From: an uncultured Pelagibacteraceae bacterium
GTDB lineage: Bacteria; Pseudomonadota; Alphaproteobacteria; Pelagibacterales; Pelagibacteraceae
DNA length: 48,399 bases
Reading direction: 5' to 3'
NCBI GenBank assembly: GCA_902565935.1
Contig: CACFGT010000011.1
Coordinates: forward strand, 1-48,399
In this document: positions 7,886 through 16,244 of the stretch, in pieces
Layout of the letters: each line of letters opens with the position of its first letter
Numbering within the stretch: position 1 is the stretch's first letter
Translations under genes and position numbers: made by a program
Notes under the pieces: model-generated
Seen by the model: only the letters and a program-made list of their open reading frames with translations
Told to the model about the DNA's origin: nothing
Databases searched by the model: none

Positions 7886-8886
7886 TAAGAAATCTTATGG
7901 AGATGTTCTGCAATATCACACATTCTATTAGAAAAACCCCACTCATTATCATACCAAGCTGATATTTTACCCATATTTTTTCCAACAACATTGGTTAAAC
8001 TTGAATCAATAATTGATGAAGCAGGATTGTGATTAAAGTCTATAGACACAAGCTTTTCATTAGTAATTTCAAGCACCTTATTTTTTTTGCTAAAGTTTTG
8101 GAAAGCTGAATTAATTTTTTCAATGCTCAAATCTTTTTTTGTGCAAAAGACAAGTTCGACTAAAGAAACATTTGGAGTGGGCACTCTCATGGCTACACCT
8201 TCTAATTTTCCTTTTAAAGATGGAATTATTTCACCAATTGCTTTTGATGCACCAGTAGAAGTTGGTACAATAGATTGACTTGCAGAACGTGCTCTTCTTG
8301 GATCTTTATGTGAATTGTCTAAAATTCTTTGATCACTCGTGAAAGCATGAATTGTTGTCATAAAACCTTTTTCAATTTCAAAATTTTGATGCAAAACATG
8401 GGCTACAGGACCAAGACAATTTGTGGTACATGATGCTGCAGAAATTATTTTATCATTTTTTTTTAACTCTGACTCATTCACTCCGAACACAATAGTTTTA
8501 TCAGCATTTTTGCATGGAGCTGATACAATAACTTTTTTTGCACCGTTATTTAAATGTGGCTCTAATTTATCCTTAGAGTTAAATTTTCCAGTGCACTCAA
8601 AAACATAATCCACATCATATTTTTTCCAATTAATGTTTTTCAAATCTGTTTCCTGACTAAACGTAATTTTATTTTTGTTGATAATTAAATGTTTGTCATC
8701 GTAACTTAAATCTGCGTTGAATTTTCCATGAATTGAATCATATTTAAGGAGATTAAAACAAGTTTCAGCATTTGTTCTATTATTTATATGTTTAACCTCT
8801 ATATTTTTATTTTTACTTTCAATAATAGAACGAACGATCATTCTTCCAATTCTGCCCATTCCATTTATTCCAACTCTAATTTTCAT
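7885..8886 (-). CDS. gap: Glyceraldehyde-3-phosphate dehydrogenase, likely NADP-capable
   Basis: 333 residues. Rossmann GINGMGRIGR at 6-15 and the catalytic cysteine 153 in SAASCTTNC are intact. Cofactor-specificity positions differ from NAD-type GAPDH: the usual acidic residue after the second strand is Asn36 in INNRT, followed by an Arg, and the usual LP pair is NS (191-192) in ILDNSHKD. In the family, loss of that Asp and a Ser in place of Pro go with NADP use (GapB and plastid-type enzymes). NADP preference is therefore inferred. The ATG overlaps the tkt stop by 4 nt. Confidence 0.95.
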   Translation of the reverse strand: MKIRVGINGMGRIGRMIVRSIIESKNKNIEVKHINNRTNAETCFNLLKYDSIHGKFNADLSYDDKHLIINKNKITFSQETDLKNINWKKYDVDYVFECTGKFNSKDKLEPHLNNGAKKVIVSAPCKNADKTIVFGVNESELKKNDKIISAASCTTNCLGPVAHVLHQNFEIEKGFMTTIHAFTSDQRILDNSHKDPRRARSASQSIVPTSTGASKAIGEIIPSLKGKLEGVAMRVPTPNVSLVELVFCTKKDLSIEKINSAFQNFSKKNKVLEITNEKLVSIDFNHNPASSIIDSSLTNVVGKNMGKISAWYDNEWGFSNRMCDIAEHLHKIS

Positions 8887-10886
8887 AATTTTTTTTTAAT
8901 TTTTTGAATTATACTTTCTGCATCTAATCCAAAATGATCATAAATTTCTTTATAGGGTGCACTTTTCCCAAAATCGTTAATTCCAATGTTCAAACCATTT
9001 TTTCCAGTGTATTTTTTCCAATAATGTATTTCAGAGGCTTCAATGGAAATCACCAGTTCAGTTTCATTTAAAATCTTATTTTTGTAATCTACACTTTGTT
9101 GATCAAATAATTCCTGGCAAGGCATTGATATTACTTTTGAATAAATACTCTCTGTGGCTAATTTATGACAAATATCACTTGCTAAACTTGTTTCAGATCC
9201 TGATGCTATAATTGTTAATTTTATATCATCTTTGGATCTTAAAATTTCATATGCACCAAATGATGATTTATTTTCAGAAGAGTCTTTTAGTCTTATAGGA
9301 TTAATCGCTTGTCTAGTTAAAGCAATTACACTTGGAGTGTTTTCACTTTCAAGAGCTTTTTGCCAACACTCGAATGTCTCGATAAAATCAGCTGGTCTAA
9401 AAACATTTAAATTTGGAATTGATCTTAAACTAGTTAACTGTTCAATTGGTTGATGAGTAGGACCATCCTCTCCTAAGCCAATTGAATCGTGAGTAAAAAC
9501 GTAAATAACTTTTTGATTCATCATTGCAGCTAATCTGATTGATGGTTTACAATAATCACTGAAGATTAAAAATGTTCCACCATATGGTATTAATCCACTA
9601 TGAAGTGAAATACCATTCATTATTCCACACATTGCATGCTCTCGAACTCCATAATGAATATAATTTCCCGAAAAATCATTTGGTTTTATAATTTTATGAT
9701 TTTTAGTTTTGGTATTATTTGAACCAGCTAAGTCTGCCGATCCACCAATTAAGCTTGGAAGTTTTGAAACAATTTCTAAGAACTTTTCAGAACATTTTCT
9801 TGTTGCCAAAGGTTCCAAAGTTTTCAAATAATTAGCCTTTGCTTTTTCAATTGACCCAATAATTGCATTTCTAGAAACATTATATCCTGGAGGAAAATCT
9901 TTTTTGAATTTGTTAGATAAAGACCACCCCAGCCAACCTAGTTTCTTTTTTTCATTAATATAATTTTTTTCATGCTTCTCTGCTTTTTTTGATGCTTTTG
10001 CACCGATTAATTTCCATTCTTTAATTAATTTTTTTGGAATTTCAAAAGGTTTGTAATTCCAGTTTAGTTTTTTTCTTACTAATTTTATTTCTTCGTCACC
10101 TAATGGACTTCCATGTGATGAGGCTTTACCACTTTTATTTGGAGATCCATAGCCGATTGTTGTTTTACATGAAATCGCTATAGGTTTTTTTGATTTTTGA
10201 GCTTTCTTTAAAGCCTTTGATATTTCTTTATAGTTATGACCGTTTATTCTTAAATAATCCCATCCATAACTTTTAAATCTTTTTTCATGGTCATCTGAAA
10301 CCGCTAAACTGGTTGGACCATCAATTGAAATAGAATTGTTATCAAAAAGTAAAATAAGATTTTTTAATTTGAGATGTCCTGCAAGACTCAATGCTTCATG
10401 ACTTATTCCTTCCATTAAACACCCATCACCAGCTAAGACATAGGTTTTGTGATCAATTATTTTTTTTTCAACTTGTTTTTTTAAAATTTCCTCTGAAATT
10501 GCAAAACCAACAGCATTTGATATCCCTTGACCCAAAGGTCCAGTAGTGGTTTCTATTCCAGTGCCAGGATGATATTCTGGATGACCCGCGCAAATAGAGT
10601 CGAGTTGTCTAAAATTCTTTATATCGTTTAAAGAAATACTTTTGTAACCTGTTAAGTGCAACAATGAATAAAGCAGCATAGAACCATGTCCTGCAGAAAG
10701 AACAAACCTATCTCTATTTATCCAGTCTGGATTATTTGGATTAAAATTTAAAAAATCTTTAAATAGAACTGTTACGACATCTGCCATACCCATTGGCATA
10801 CCAGGATGCCCAGAATTAGCTTTTTGAACTGCATCAATAGATAAAAATCTTATACAATTAGCCAATTCTTTATATTGTTTGCTCAA
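8883..10886 (-). CDS. tkt: Transketolase
   Basis: 667 residues, thiamine-diphosphate enzyme moving two-carbon units between sugar phosphates. N-terminal KANSGHPGMPMG, the ThDP motif GDGCLMEG, and GEDGPTHQPIEQL in the pyrimidine domain are visible; length is normal. The start is TTG (10886-10884), chosen because the next residues match transketolase N-termini and no ATG lies nearby. First gene of a long minus-strand operon continuing into gap, pgk, fba, thiE and efp. It requires thiamine diphosphate, whose synthesis gene thiE is in the same transcript. Confidence 0.96.
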   Translation of the reverse strand: MSKQYKELANCIRFLSIDAVQKANSGHPGMPMGMADVVTVLFKDFLNFNPNNPDWINRDRFVLSAGHGSMLLYSLLHLTGYKSISLNDIKNFRQLDSICAGHPEYHPGTGIETTTGPLGQGISNAVGFAISEEILKKQVEKKIIDHKTYVLAGDGCLMEGISHEALSLAGHLKLKNLILLFDNNSISIDGPTSLAVSDDHEKRFKSYGWDYLRINGHNYKEISKALKKAQKSKKPIAISCKTTIGYGSPNKSGKASSHGSPLGDEEIKLVRKKLNWNYKPFEIPKKLIKEWKLIGAKASKKAEKHEKNYINEKKKLGWLGWSLSNKFKKDFPPGYNVSRNAIIGSIEKAKANYLKTLEPLATRKCSEKFLEIVSKLPSLIGGSADLAGSNNTKTKNHKIIKPNDFSGNYIHYGVREHAMCGIMNGISLHSGLIPYGGTFLIFSDYCKPSIRLAAMMNQKVIYVFTHDSIGLGEDGPTHQPIEQLTSLRSIPNLNVFRPADFIETFECWQKALESENTPSVIALTRQAINPIRLKDSSENKSSFGAYEILRSKDDIKLTIIASGSETSLASDICHKLATESIYSKVISMPCQELFDQQSVDYKNKILNETELVISIEASEIHYWKKYTGKNGLNIGINDFGKSAPYKEIYDHFGLDAESIIQKIKKKL

Positions 10887-10889
10887 AAA

Positions 10890-10918
10890 ATTATCCTGTC
10901 TAGACTAAGAAGATTCAA
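10890..10918 (-). promoter_or_regulatory. Candidate sigma70-type promoter for tkt operon
   Basis: On the minus strand TTGAAT (10918-10913), 17 bp, then GATAAT (10895-10890). Element quality and spacing fit a vegetative promoter. Transcription would start near 10883-10886, at or beside the TTG start codon, so the mRNA would have almost no leader. It lies in the 55-bp gap between divergent tkt and the plus-strand gene at 10942. AT-rich sequence makes chance matches common. Confidence 0.35.
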
Positions 10919-10941
10919 TTTAATAATATGTTTATATATAT

Positions 10942-11265
10942 ATGAATTCTGTAATCGAAAAAGAAAAAAAATTAAATTTGGCCTTAACAAAATTAAAAAA
11001 TTTAAACCTAAAAAATCCAGATATAAAAAAAAATATTGAAGATTTAGATATTCAAAAAAATCAATTAGAAATTGAAAAGCAAGAATTAGAGGAAAAATAT
11101 AAAAGTTTAGAAAAGGATTATAATAATTTAAGCAAAAAATTGGATGATTTACAAAATAAAGAAGAAATAGAGCAAATGAAACAAATTGAATTTTCTGAAA
11201 AAATTGATGAATTGAATCAAGAAACAGATACTCTGTTAAATGAAATAGATAAATGGCAAACGTAA
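10942..11265 (+). CDS. Small coiled-coil protein upstream of zapA (DUF4164-like)
   Basis: 107 residues, nearly all charged or polar with leucines in heptad-like spacing from about residue 30 to the end; no signal peptide or membrane segment. Position between tkt and zapA is where many alphaproteobacteria carry a DUF4164 coiled-coil protein, so I assign it to that type by context; I cannot confirm the family by sequence alone. Its last 13 bp overlap zapA, which suggests coupled translation and a possible role beside ZapA at the division ring. Function unknown. Confidence 0.75.
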   Translation: MNSVIEKEKKLNLALTKLKNLNLKNPDIKKNIEDLDIQKNQLEIEKQELEEKYKSLEKDYNNLSKKLDDLQNKEEIEQMKQIEFSEKIDELNQETDTLLNEIDKWQT

Positions 11266-11696
11266 GTATAAAGTTTAATGGTAAAGAATTTTTATTGTCT
11301 TGTGAAGATGGACAAGAGGAACATTTAGAAGAGTTACTAATTCAAATAAACCAAAAGTTCAATAATCTTAAAAACGATCTTGGAAATTTGGGTGAAAATA
11401 AACTTTTACTAATTACTGCTGTAAAAGTGATGGATGAATATTATGAAACTAAGAAGAGGGTTGACCAAAAAAAAGATGAACTTAAAGAGCTTTCAAATAA
11501 ATTTAAAGAGTTAAAATCTTTAATTTATGAATACAGAGATAGAAAAGAAGTTGAAATTAATGAGTTGAATCAAAATCACAAAAAACTAAAAGATGAAATT
11601 GAAATTAACCAAAAAAATTACGAAAAAATTATTGACGAAGCTACAGAGGAAATTACAAGTTTTGTTGAAAAAGCAAACTTAGAAAACTTTTCATAG
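11253..11696 (+). CDS. zapA: Cell division protein ZapA, long form
   Basis: 147 residues. N-terminal ZapA domain: MANVSIKFNGKEFLLSCEDG resembles the family's strand-turn-strand, followed by LLITAVKVMDEYYE in the helix. ZapA crosslinks FtsZ filaments. The C-terminal coiled coil (about residues 65-140) is longer than in many ZapA proteins of about 100 residues. ATG start inside the preceding coiled-coil gene. The fau gene follows after only 9 bp, leaving no room for the 6S RNA gene that sits here in many proteobacteria. Confidence 0.85.
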   Translation: MANVSIKFNGKEFLLSCEDGQEEHLEELLIQINQKFNNLKNDLGNLGENKLLLITAVKVMDEYYETKKRVDQKKDELKELSNKFKELKSLIYEYRDRKEVEINELNQNHKKLKDEIEINQKNYEKIIDEATEEITSFVEKANLENFS

Positions 11697-11705
11697 AACA
11701 CTATT

Positions 11706-12236
11706 GTGAAAAAATCAGAAATTAGAAAACAAATACTTAAAATTAGAAAAAGTAAAAGTCGTAATAATTTTAAGATTAATTTCAAAAACATAATCAATTT
11801 ACTCAAAAAAGAAAAAATCATAGGAAAAACAGTAGGAGGATATTATCCATATAATTATGAGGTAGATGCAATTAAAATCTTAGAGGATTTTGAAAAAAAA
11901 AACTTTTCAATTTCATTACCAAAGATAAGAAAAAAGTTTCAAATGAATTTTTTTAGATGGTCAACGAAAGATCCCTTAATTATAAATAAATTTGGAATTC
12001 CCGAACCAATATCTGATAAAATTTTATATCCGAGCATTTTAATTGTTCCTTTAGTAGCTTTTGATAAGCATTTAAATAGAATTGGCTATGGAGGCGGATT
12101 TTATGACCGATATATAAAAAAACTTAAAAAAAGTAAAAAAATTATAACTATTGGGCTAGCTTATCCTTTTCAAAAAGTAAAAAAAATACCAATCGATAAA
12201 TACGATATAAGATTGGATTTTATATTAACCAATTAA
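11706..12236 (+). CDS. fau: 5-formyltetrahydrofolate cyclo-ligase
   Basis: 176 residues. The family signature RIGYGGGFYDRYI (125-137) is intact, and VGGYYPYNYEVD is the usual N-terminal region. The enzyme converts 5-formyl-THF to 5,10-methenyl-THF using ATP, recycling a folate by-product. GTG start (11706). It follows zapA by 9 bp, the conserved zapA-fau pairing, and precedes the ymdB-like gene by 8 bp. Confidence 0.93.
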   Translation: MKKSEIRKQILKIRKSKSRNNFKINFKNIINLLKKEKIIGKTVGGYYPYNYEVDAIKILEDFEKKNFSISLPKIRKKFQMNFFRWSTKDPLIINKFGIPEPISDKILYPSILIVPLVAFDKHLNRIGYGGGFYDRYIKKLKKSKKIITIGLAYPFQKVKKIPIDKYDIRLDFILTN

Positions 12237-12244
12237 AAGATTTA

Positions 12245-13048
12245 ATGAGAATACTATTTTTAGGTGATGTCGTTGGAAATACTGGTTGTAAAAAAATAAA
12301 AGATAATCTTTTAGAGCAAATAAATCTTAATAAAATTGATTTTGTAATTGTGAATGGAGAAAATGCCGCTGATGAGGGGGTAGGATTAACAAAAGAAATT
12401 TGTGAAAATTTTTTTGAATCTGGAGTAAACGTTATCACAACTGGTAATCATGTTTGGGATAAAAAGGATATAATGAAATTTATTGATAATGAGGATAGGC
12501 TACTTCGTCCAAAAAATTTATTTGAGCCAGCCCCTGGTAAAGGATTTCAAGTCTACGATACTGCAGAAAATGTTAGAATAGGAGTACTAAATTTAATGGG
12601 AAATGTTTTTATGAAAAAATGCGATGATGTTTTTGAGGCATCAAAAAAATTTATAGAAAAATATAAACTAAAAGATGATTATGATTTGCTTGTAGTCGAT
12701 TTTCATGGAGAAATTACAAGTGAAAAAAATGCAATAGGACATTTTTTTGATGGAAAAGCAACGCTTGTAGTTGGAACTCATACACATATACCTACCAACG
12801 ATGCAAGAATTTTAAAAAATGGGACAGCTTATCAAACAGATGCAGGAATGTGTGGAGATTATGACTCAGTTATAGGAATGGATAAACAAAATTCACTTAA
12901 TAAATTTAAAAAAGAAGACTCAGTTAAACATTTTCCAGCAAAAGGCGATGCTACTTTAAGTGGTGTTATAGTAGATTGTAATATAGAAACAGGATTAGCG
13001 AAAAAAATAAGAAGTTATATTTTTGGAGGTCAATTAAAAGATTATTAA
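12245..13048 (+). CDS. YmdB-type (TIGR00282) metallophosphoesterase
   Basis: 267 residues of the YmdB/TIGR00282 calcineurin-like family. Metal-binding residues are visible: GDVVG (Asp8), NGENAA (Glu39, Asn40), TGNHVWD (Asn68, His69), DFHGEITSEK and VVGTHTHIPT. Members of the family hydrolyse 2',3'-cyclic nucleotides in Bacillus, but the role in alphaproteobacteria is not established. ATG start 8 bp after fau; yebC begins 7 bp after its stop. Confidence 0.9.
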   Translation: MRILFLGDVVGNTGCKKIKDNLLEQINLNKIDFVIVNGENAADEGVGLTKEICENFFESGVNVITTGNHVWDKKDIMKFIDNEDRLLRPKNLFEPAPGKGFQVYDTAENVRIGVLNLMGNVFMKKCDDVFEASKKFIEKYKLKDDYDLLVVDFHGEITSEKNAIGHFFDGKATLVVGTHTHIPTNDARILKNGTAYQTDAGMCGDYDSVIGMDKQNSLNKFKKEDSVKHFPAKGDATLSGVIVDCNIETGLAKKIRSYIFGGQLKDY

Positions 13049-13055
13049 TTAAGTT

Positions 13056-13778
13056 ATGGCAGGTCATTCTCATTGGGCTGGAATAAAACATAAAAAAGGT
13101 AAGGCTGACAAGCTAAGGTCAAAAATTTTTTCAAAACTTTCGAAAGAAATTACGGTCGCAGCCAAATTAGGAGACAAAGATCCTTCAATGAATCCTAGAC
13201 TAAGATCAGCTATACAAGCTGCCAGATCAGCCAATATGCCAAAAGATAATATCGAAAGAGCTATTAATAAGTCCTCAATAAATGCTGAGCTTAATTTTGA
13301 GAGCTTAAGATATGAGGGATTTGGTCCTGAAAAAGTGGCAGTGATTGTTGAAGCTTTAACAGATAATAAAAATAGAACTGCATCAAAAATAAGAACAATT
13401 TTTCAAAAAGCTGGAGGTAGCCTTGGTACACAGGGTTCTGCTTCCCATAATTTTATTCAATTAGGAATTATAAAGATTGATAAAAAAGAGGTGTCAGATG
13501 ATCGTATTCTTGAATTAGCAATCGAAGCTGGAGCAAATGAATGTATTTCAAGTGATAATCTACATGAAATTCATTGCCCAGTTAGTGAAATCTATAATGT
13601 CAAAAAAGAATTAGAAAAAGAGATTAATAATTTCATATCTACAGAAATTGAATGGGTTCCATTAAATAGTGTAAAAATTTCAAAAGAGAAAAATGAGGAT
13701 TTAATTAATTTTTTTGAGACATTAGAAGAAGATGATGATGTACAAAACATTTATTCAAATGCCAAACTCTCTAATTGA
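13056..13778 (+). CDS. yebC: YebC/PmpR family protein
   Basis: 240 residues starting MAGHSHWAGIKHKKGKAD, the family hallmark (usually MAGHSKWANI), then RSAIQAARSANMPKDNIERAI and YEGFGPEKVAVIVEALTDN. Members act as transcription regulators or as translation factors easing polyproline stalls; the second role would complement efp in this window. In other alphaproteobacteria yebC precedes ruvC-ruvA-ruvB; here it precedes a phage-type RuvC-like gene by 3 bp. Confidence 0.95.
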   Translation: MAGHSHWAGIKHKKGKADKLRSKIFSKLSKEITVAAKLGDKDPSMNPRLRSAIQAARSANMPKDNIERAINKSSINAELNFESLRYEGFGPEKVAVIVEALTDNKNRTASKIRTIFQKAGGSLGTQGSASHNFIQLGIIKIDKKEVSDDRILELAIEAGANECISSDNLHEIHCPVSEIYNVKKELEKEINNFISTEIEWVPLNSVKISKEKNEDLINFFETLEEDDDVQNIYSNAKLSN

Positions 13779-13781
13779 TAT

Positions 13782-14276
13782 ATGTTAATAATTGGAATAG
13801 ACCCTGGAATATCTGGATCAATTTGTTTTTTTAATGATGGTAAAATTTTAGACGTGATTGAAATGCCCACAATGAATGATGGGAAAAAAAACAAGAAACA
13901 AGTAAATGGATCACAAATTTTTAATGAAATTTCAAAAAGAATTAATACTTTAGAAAAAAAACAAATAAGAGTTGTCATCGAACAAGTTTCTGCAATGCCT
14001 GGTCAAGGCGTGACTAGTATGTTCAATTTTGGTCAATCTTTTGGAATTTTAAAAGGAATATGCTCTGCTATGCAGCTTCCAATGTATTTTGTAAGACCTG
14101 CAAAATGGAAAAAATATTATAATCTCATAAATACACAAAAAGATGCAAGTAGAACAAGAGCAATTGAAATATTTCCTTATTTTTCCTCACAATTATCAAA
14201 AAAAAAGGACTCAAATAAAGCAGACGCCATTTTGATAGCAAACTTTTATTATGAAACTTACAAAATAAAGGAATAA
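13782..14276 (+). CDS. RuvC-like Holliday junction resolvase, phage type
   Basis: 164-residue RNase H-fold nuclease. IGIDPG (Asp7) and VVIEQV (Glu67) give the first two acidic residues, and NKADAILIA (Asp148) gives the last; the position of the third acidic residue of classical RuvC is Asn145, with Asp143 nearby. The segment AMPGQGVTSMFNFGQSFG and VRPAKWKK match the RuvC-like family common in phages and phage-derived alphaproteobacterial loci, rather than E. coli-type RuvC. It occupies the ruvC slot after yebC, but ruvA, ruvB and ybgC do not follow; tolQ does, 51 bp later. Junction cleavage is inferred. Confidence 0.8.
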   Translation: MLIIGIDPGISGSICFFNDGKILDVIEMPTMNDGKKNKKQVNGSQIFNEISKRINTLEKKQIRVVIEQVSAMPGQGVTSMFNFGQSFGILKGICSAMQLPMYFVRPAKWKKYYNLINTQKDASRTRAIEIFPYFSSQLSKKKDSNKADAILIANFYYETYKIKE

Positions 14277-14327
14277 GTCTATTTAGTGAAGACAAAATCA
14301 TGACACATTTAAGTGTGAGAAGTCATT

Positions 14328-15002
14328 ATGGAAGCAGATATTTCAACACAAGCAGTAGGTCTTGCATCAAGTGCAGATTTCTCTTTAGTAAATTTATTTA
14401 TACGTGCTGATATTGTTGTTAAATCAGTTATAATTTTATTGATTGCTTGTTCTATTTACTCTTGGGCTGTCATTATAGAAAAATTTAGATTATTTAAAAA
14501 AATTAATATTTCTACTGAGGAGTTTGAAGCAAAGTTTTGGAATTCCAAATCAGCAGAAACATTTTATAATAATCTTCCAGCTAATTTAGATGATCCTATG
14601 GCTCTTATTTTTAAAGACGCTATGCAAAATTTACTTAAAAGAAGATCAAAAACTGATTTAAACAATCGTATGACTACAATGTTAGAAACAGGAATTGAAA
14701 AACAAATGTCAAGAATAAGTAAAGGATTTACTTTTTTAGCAACAGTTGGATCCACTGCACCATTTATAGGTTTATTTGGTACAGTTTGGGGCATAATGAA
14801 TTCATTTCAATCAATAGCAATTTCAAGAAATACAAGTTTAGCAATTGTAGCACCTGGTATTGCAGAAGCATTATTTGCAACAGCACTTGGTTTACTAGCA
14901 GCTATTCCCGCAGTAGTAGCTTATAACAAGTTTAATAATGACTCAGCTAAATATTCTCAAAAGTTAGAAAATTTTTCAAAAAGATTTTTAACAATTATCT
15001 AA
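14328..15002 (+). CDS. tolQ: TolQ, Tol-Pal proton channel subunit
   Basis: 224 residues of the MotA/TolQ/ExbB family. Hydrophobic helices lie at about 28-50, 134-158 and 172-195; the conserved FLATVGSTAPFIGLFGTVWG and PGIAEALFATALGL regions line the channel. With TolR it uses the proton gradient to energise TolA and hold outer membrane to peptidoglycan during division. ATG start; tolR follows after 1 nt. The 51-bp gap before it holds only a short ACAC/GTGT hairpin and probably the operon promoter or read-through from upstream. Confidence 0.96.
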   Translation: MEADISTQAVGLASSADFSLVNLFIRADIVVKSVIILLIACSIYSWAVIIEKFRLFKKINISTEEFEAKFWNSKSAETFYNNLPANLDDPMALIFKDAMQNLLKRRSKTDLNNRMTTMLETGIEKQMSRISKGFTFLATVGSTAPFIGLFGTVWGIMNSFQSIAISRNTSLAIVAPGIAEALFATALGLLAAIPAVVAYNKFNNDSAKYSQKLENFSKRFLTII

Positions 15003-15003
15003 A

Positions 15004-15420
15004 ATGGCTTTTAAATTTAATCGTTCCTCAAAAGAACCTATGAGTGAAATAAATGTAACTCCATTTGTAGATGTAATGTTAGTTTTGTTAATAATATTTA
15101 TGGTCACTGCCCCTTTATTAACTGTTGGAGTTCAAGTTGATTTACCAGAGAGTTCAGCAGATTCATTACCTGAGGAAGCTGAGCCGTTAACTTTATCTAT
15201 TAATTCAAAAGGTGAAATTTTTATACAAGAATCAAAAGTAGAATATGAAAAAATAATCGCAAAGATTTTAGCAGTTTCTAAAAATAGAACAGATACTAGA
15301 ATTTATGTAAGAGGAGACAAAACAATAAATTATGGAAGAGTTTTAGAAATCATGGGTTTATTATCAGGATCAGGATTTACAAAAGTTGCATTGATTTCAG
15401 AGCCTTATAAAGAAAGGTAA
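15004..15420 (+). CDS. tolR: TolR
   Basis: 138 residues, ExbD/TolR family. Cytoplasmic start, then NVTPFVDVMLVLLIIFMVTAP with the conserved protonatable Asp in the single membrane helix, then a periplasmic domain ending in YGRVLEIMGLLSGSGFTKVALIS, the normal peptidoglycan-binding fold. Works with TolQ as stator. The next gene, tolA, starts 6 bp after the stop. Confidence 0.96.
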   Translation: MAFKFNRSSKEPMSEINVTPFVDVMLVLLIIFMVTAPLLTVGVQVDLPESSADSLPEEAEPLTLSINSKGEIFIQESKVEYEKIIAKILAVSKNRTDTRIYVRGDKTINYGRVLEIMGLLSGSGFTKVALISEPYKER

Positions 15421-15426
15421 ACTAAA

Positions 15427-16236
15427 GTGAATAGAAGTATAATTATTTCTTCTGTTTTACACTTGATTTTTATTATGATTACAGCAATGAGTCTCCCTTT
15501 TTTAGCAAAAAAACCAATCGATCTTCCTCCAATAGTATCTGTAGAACTAATACAAATAACTGATAAAACAAACATTCCTTTTGCTCCAAAGGCAAAAAAG
15601 ATTATAGAAAAAATTAAAAAGGAAGAGAAAAAGCTTGTTTCTGAGCAAGCCCCACCAAAAAAAGTAAAAAAAATAAAACCAGACTCCGTACCTATGCCAG
15701 ATGATAAATTGAAAAAAGTAGAAAAAATTAAAGAGGATAAACAAAATCCTGAAAAGATTGATAATGAAGTAAAACAAGTATCTGAATTTGAGAAAGACGA
15801 GTTATTTGACCCAAACAATATCGCAGCTTTAATTGATAAATCGAAAGAGGAAAGTGCAGAAACTACAAAAAAAACAAATAAGATAACCCAAGATCAGCAG
15901 AAAAATATTGAAAATGTTGGTTTGTCATTAAGTGAGGAGGATGCTCTTAAGGCTCAAATATTTGGTTGCTGGAGTATACCTTTAGGATTACCGTATAATG
16001 AAAACTTACTAGTAAGAATCAAACTCGAGTTAAATCCTGATGGAACAGTTTTGCAGTCAGAAATATTAGATCATGCTCGTATGAATAAACCTGGTCAAGG
16101 ATTTTATAAAGTTCTGGCTGAAAGTGCATTAAGAGCTATTAAATTATGTCAACCTCTAAGAGTACCTACCACTGGATATGAGAGGTGGAAAGAGTTACAA
16201 TTAAACTTTGATGCACGGGAGATGTTAGAAGGGTAA
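15427..16236 (+). CDS. tolA: TolA
   Basis: 269 residues with GTG start. One membrane anchor (about 5-25), a long Lys/Glu/Pro-rich spacer (about 50-175) and a C-terminal globular domain holding two cysteines ([17 protein letters not shown]), the layout of alphaproteobacterial TolA. It spans the periplasm to reach Pal and TolB. Identified from architecture, C-terminal domain and operon position. Confidence 0.9.
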   Translation: MNRSIIISSVLHLIFIMITAMSLPFLAKKPIDLPPIVSVELIQITDKTNIPFAPKAKKIIEKIKKEEKKLVSEQAPPKKVKKIKPDSVPMPDDKLKKVEKIKEDKQNPEKIDNEVKQVSEFEKDELFDPNNIAALIDKSKEESAETTKKTNKITQDQQKNIENVGLSLSEEDALKAQIFGCWSIPLGLPYNENLLVRIKLELNPDGTVLQSEILDHARMNKPGQGFYKVLAESALRAIKLCQPLRVPTTGYERWKELQLNFDAREMLEG

Positions 16237-16244
16237 CAAATTTG

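Noticed and set aside
14281..14327. Tiny ORF and ACAC/GTGT hairpin before tolQ as a leader peptide
   Set aside because: Only a few codons, no attenuator-like terminator and no amino-acid bias.
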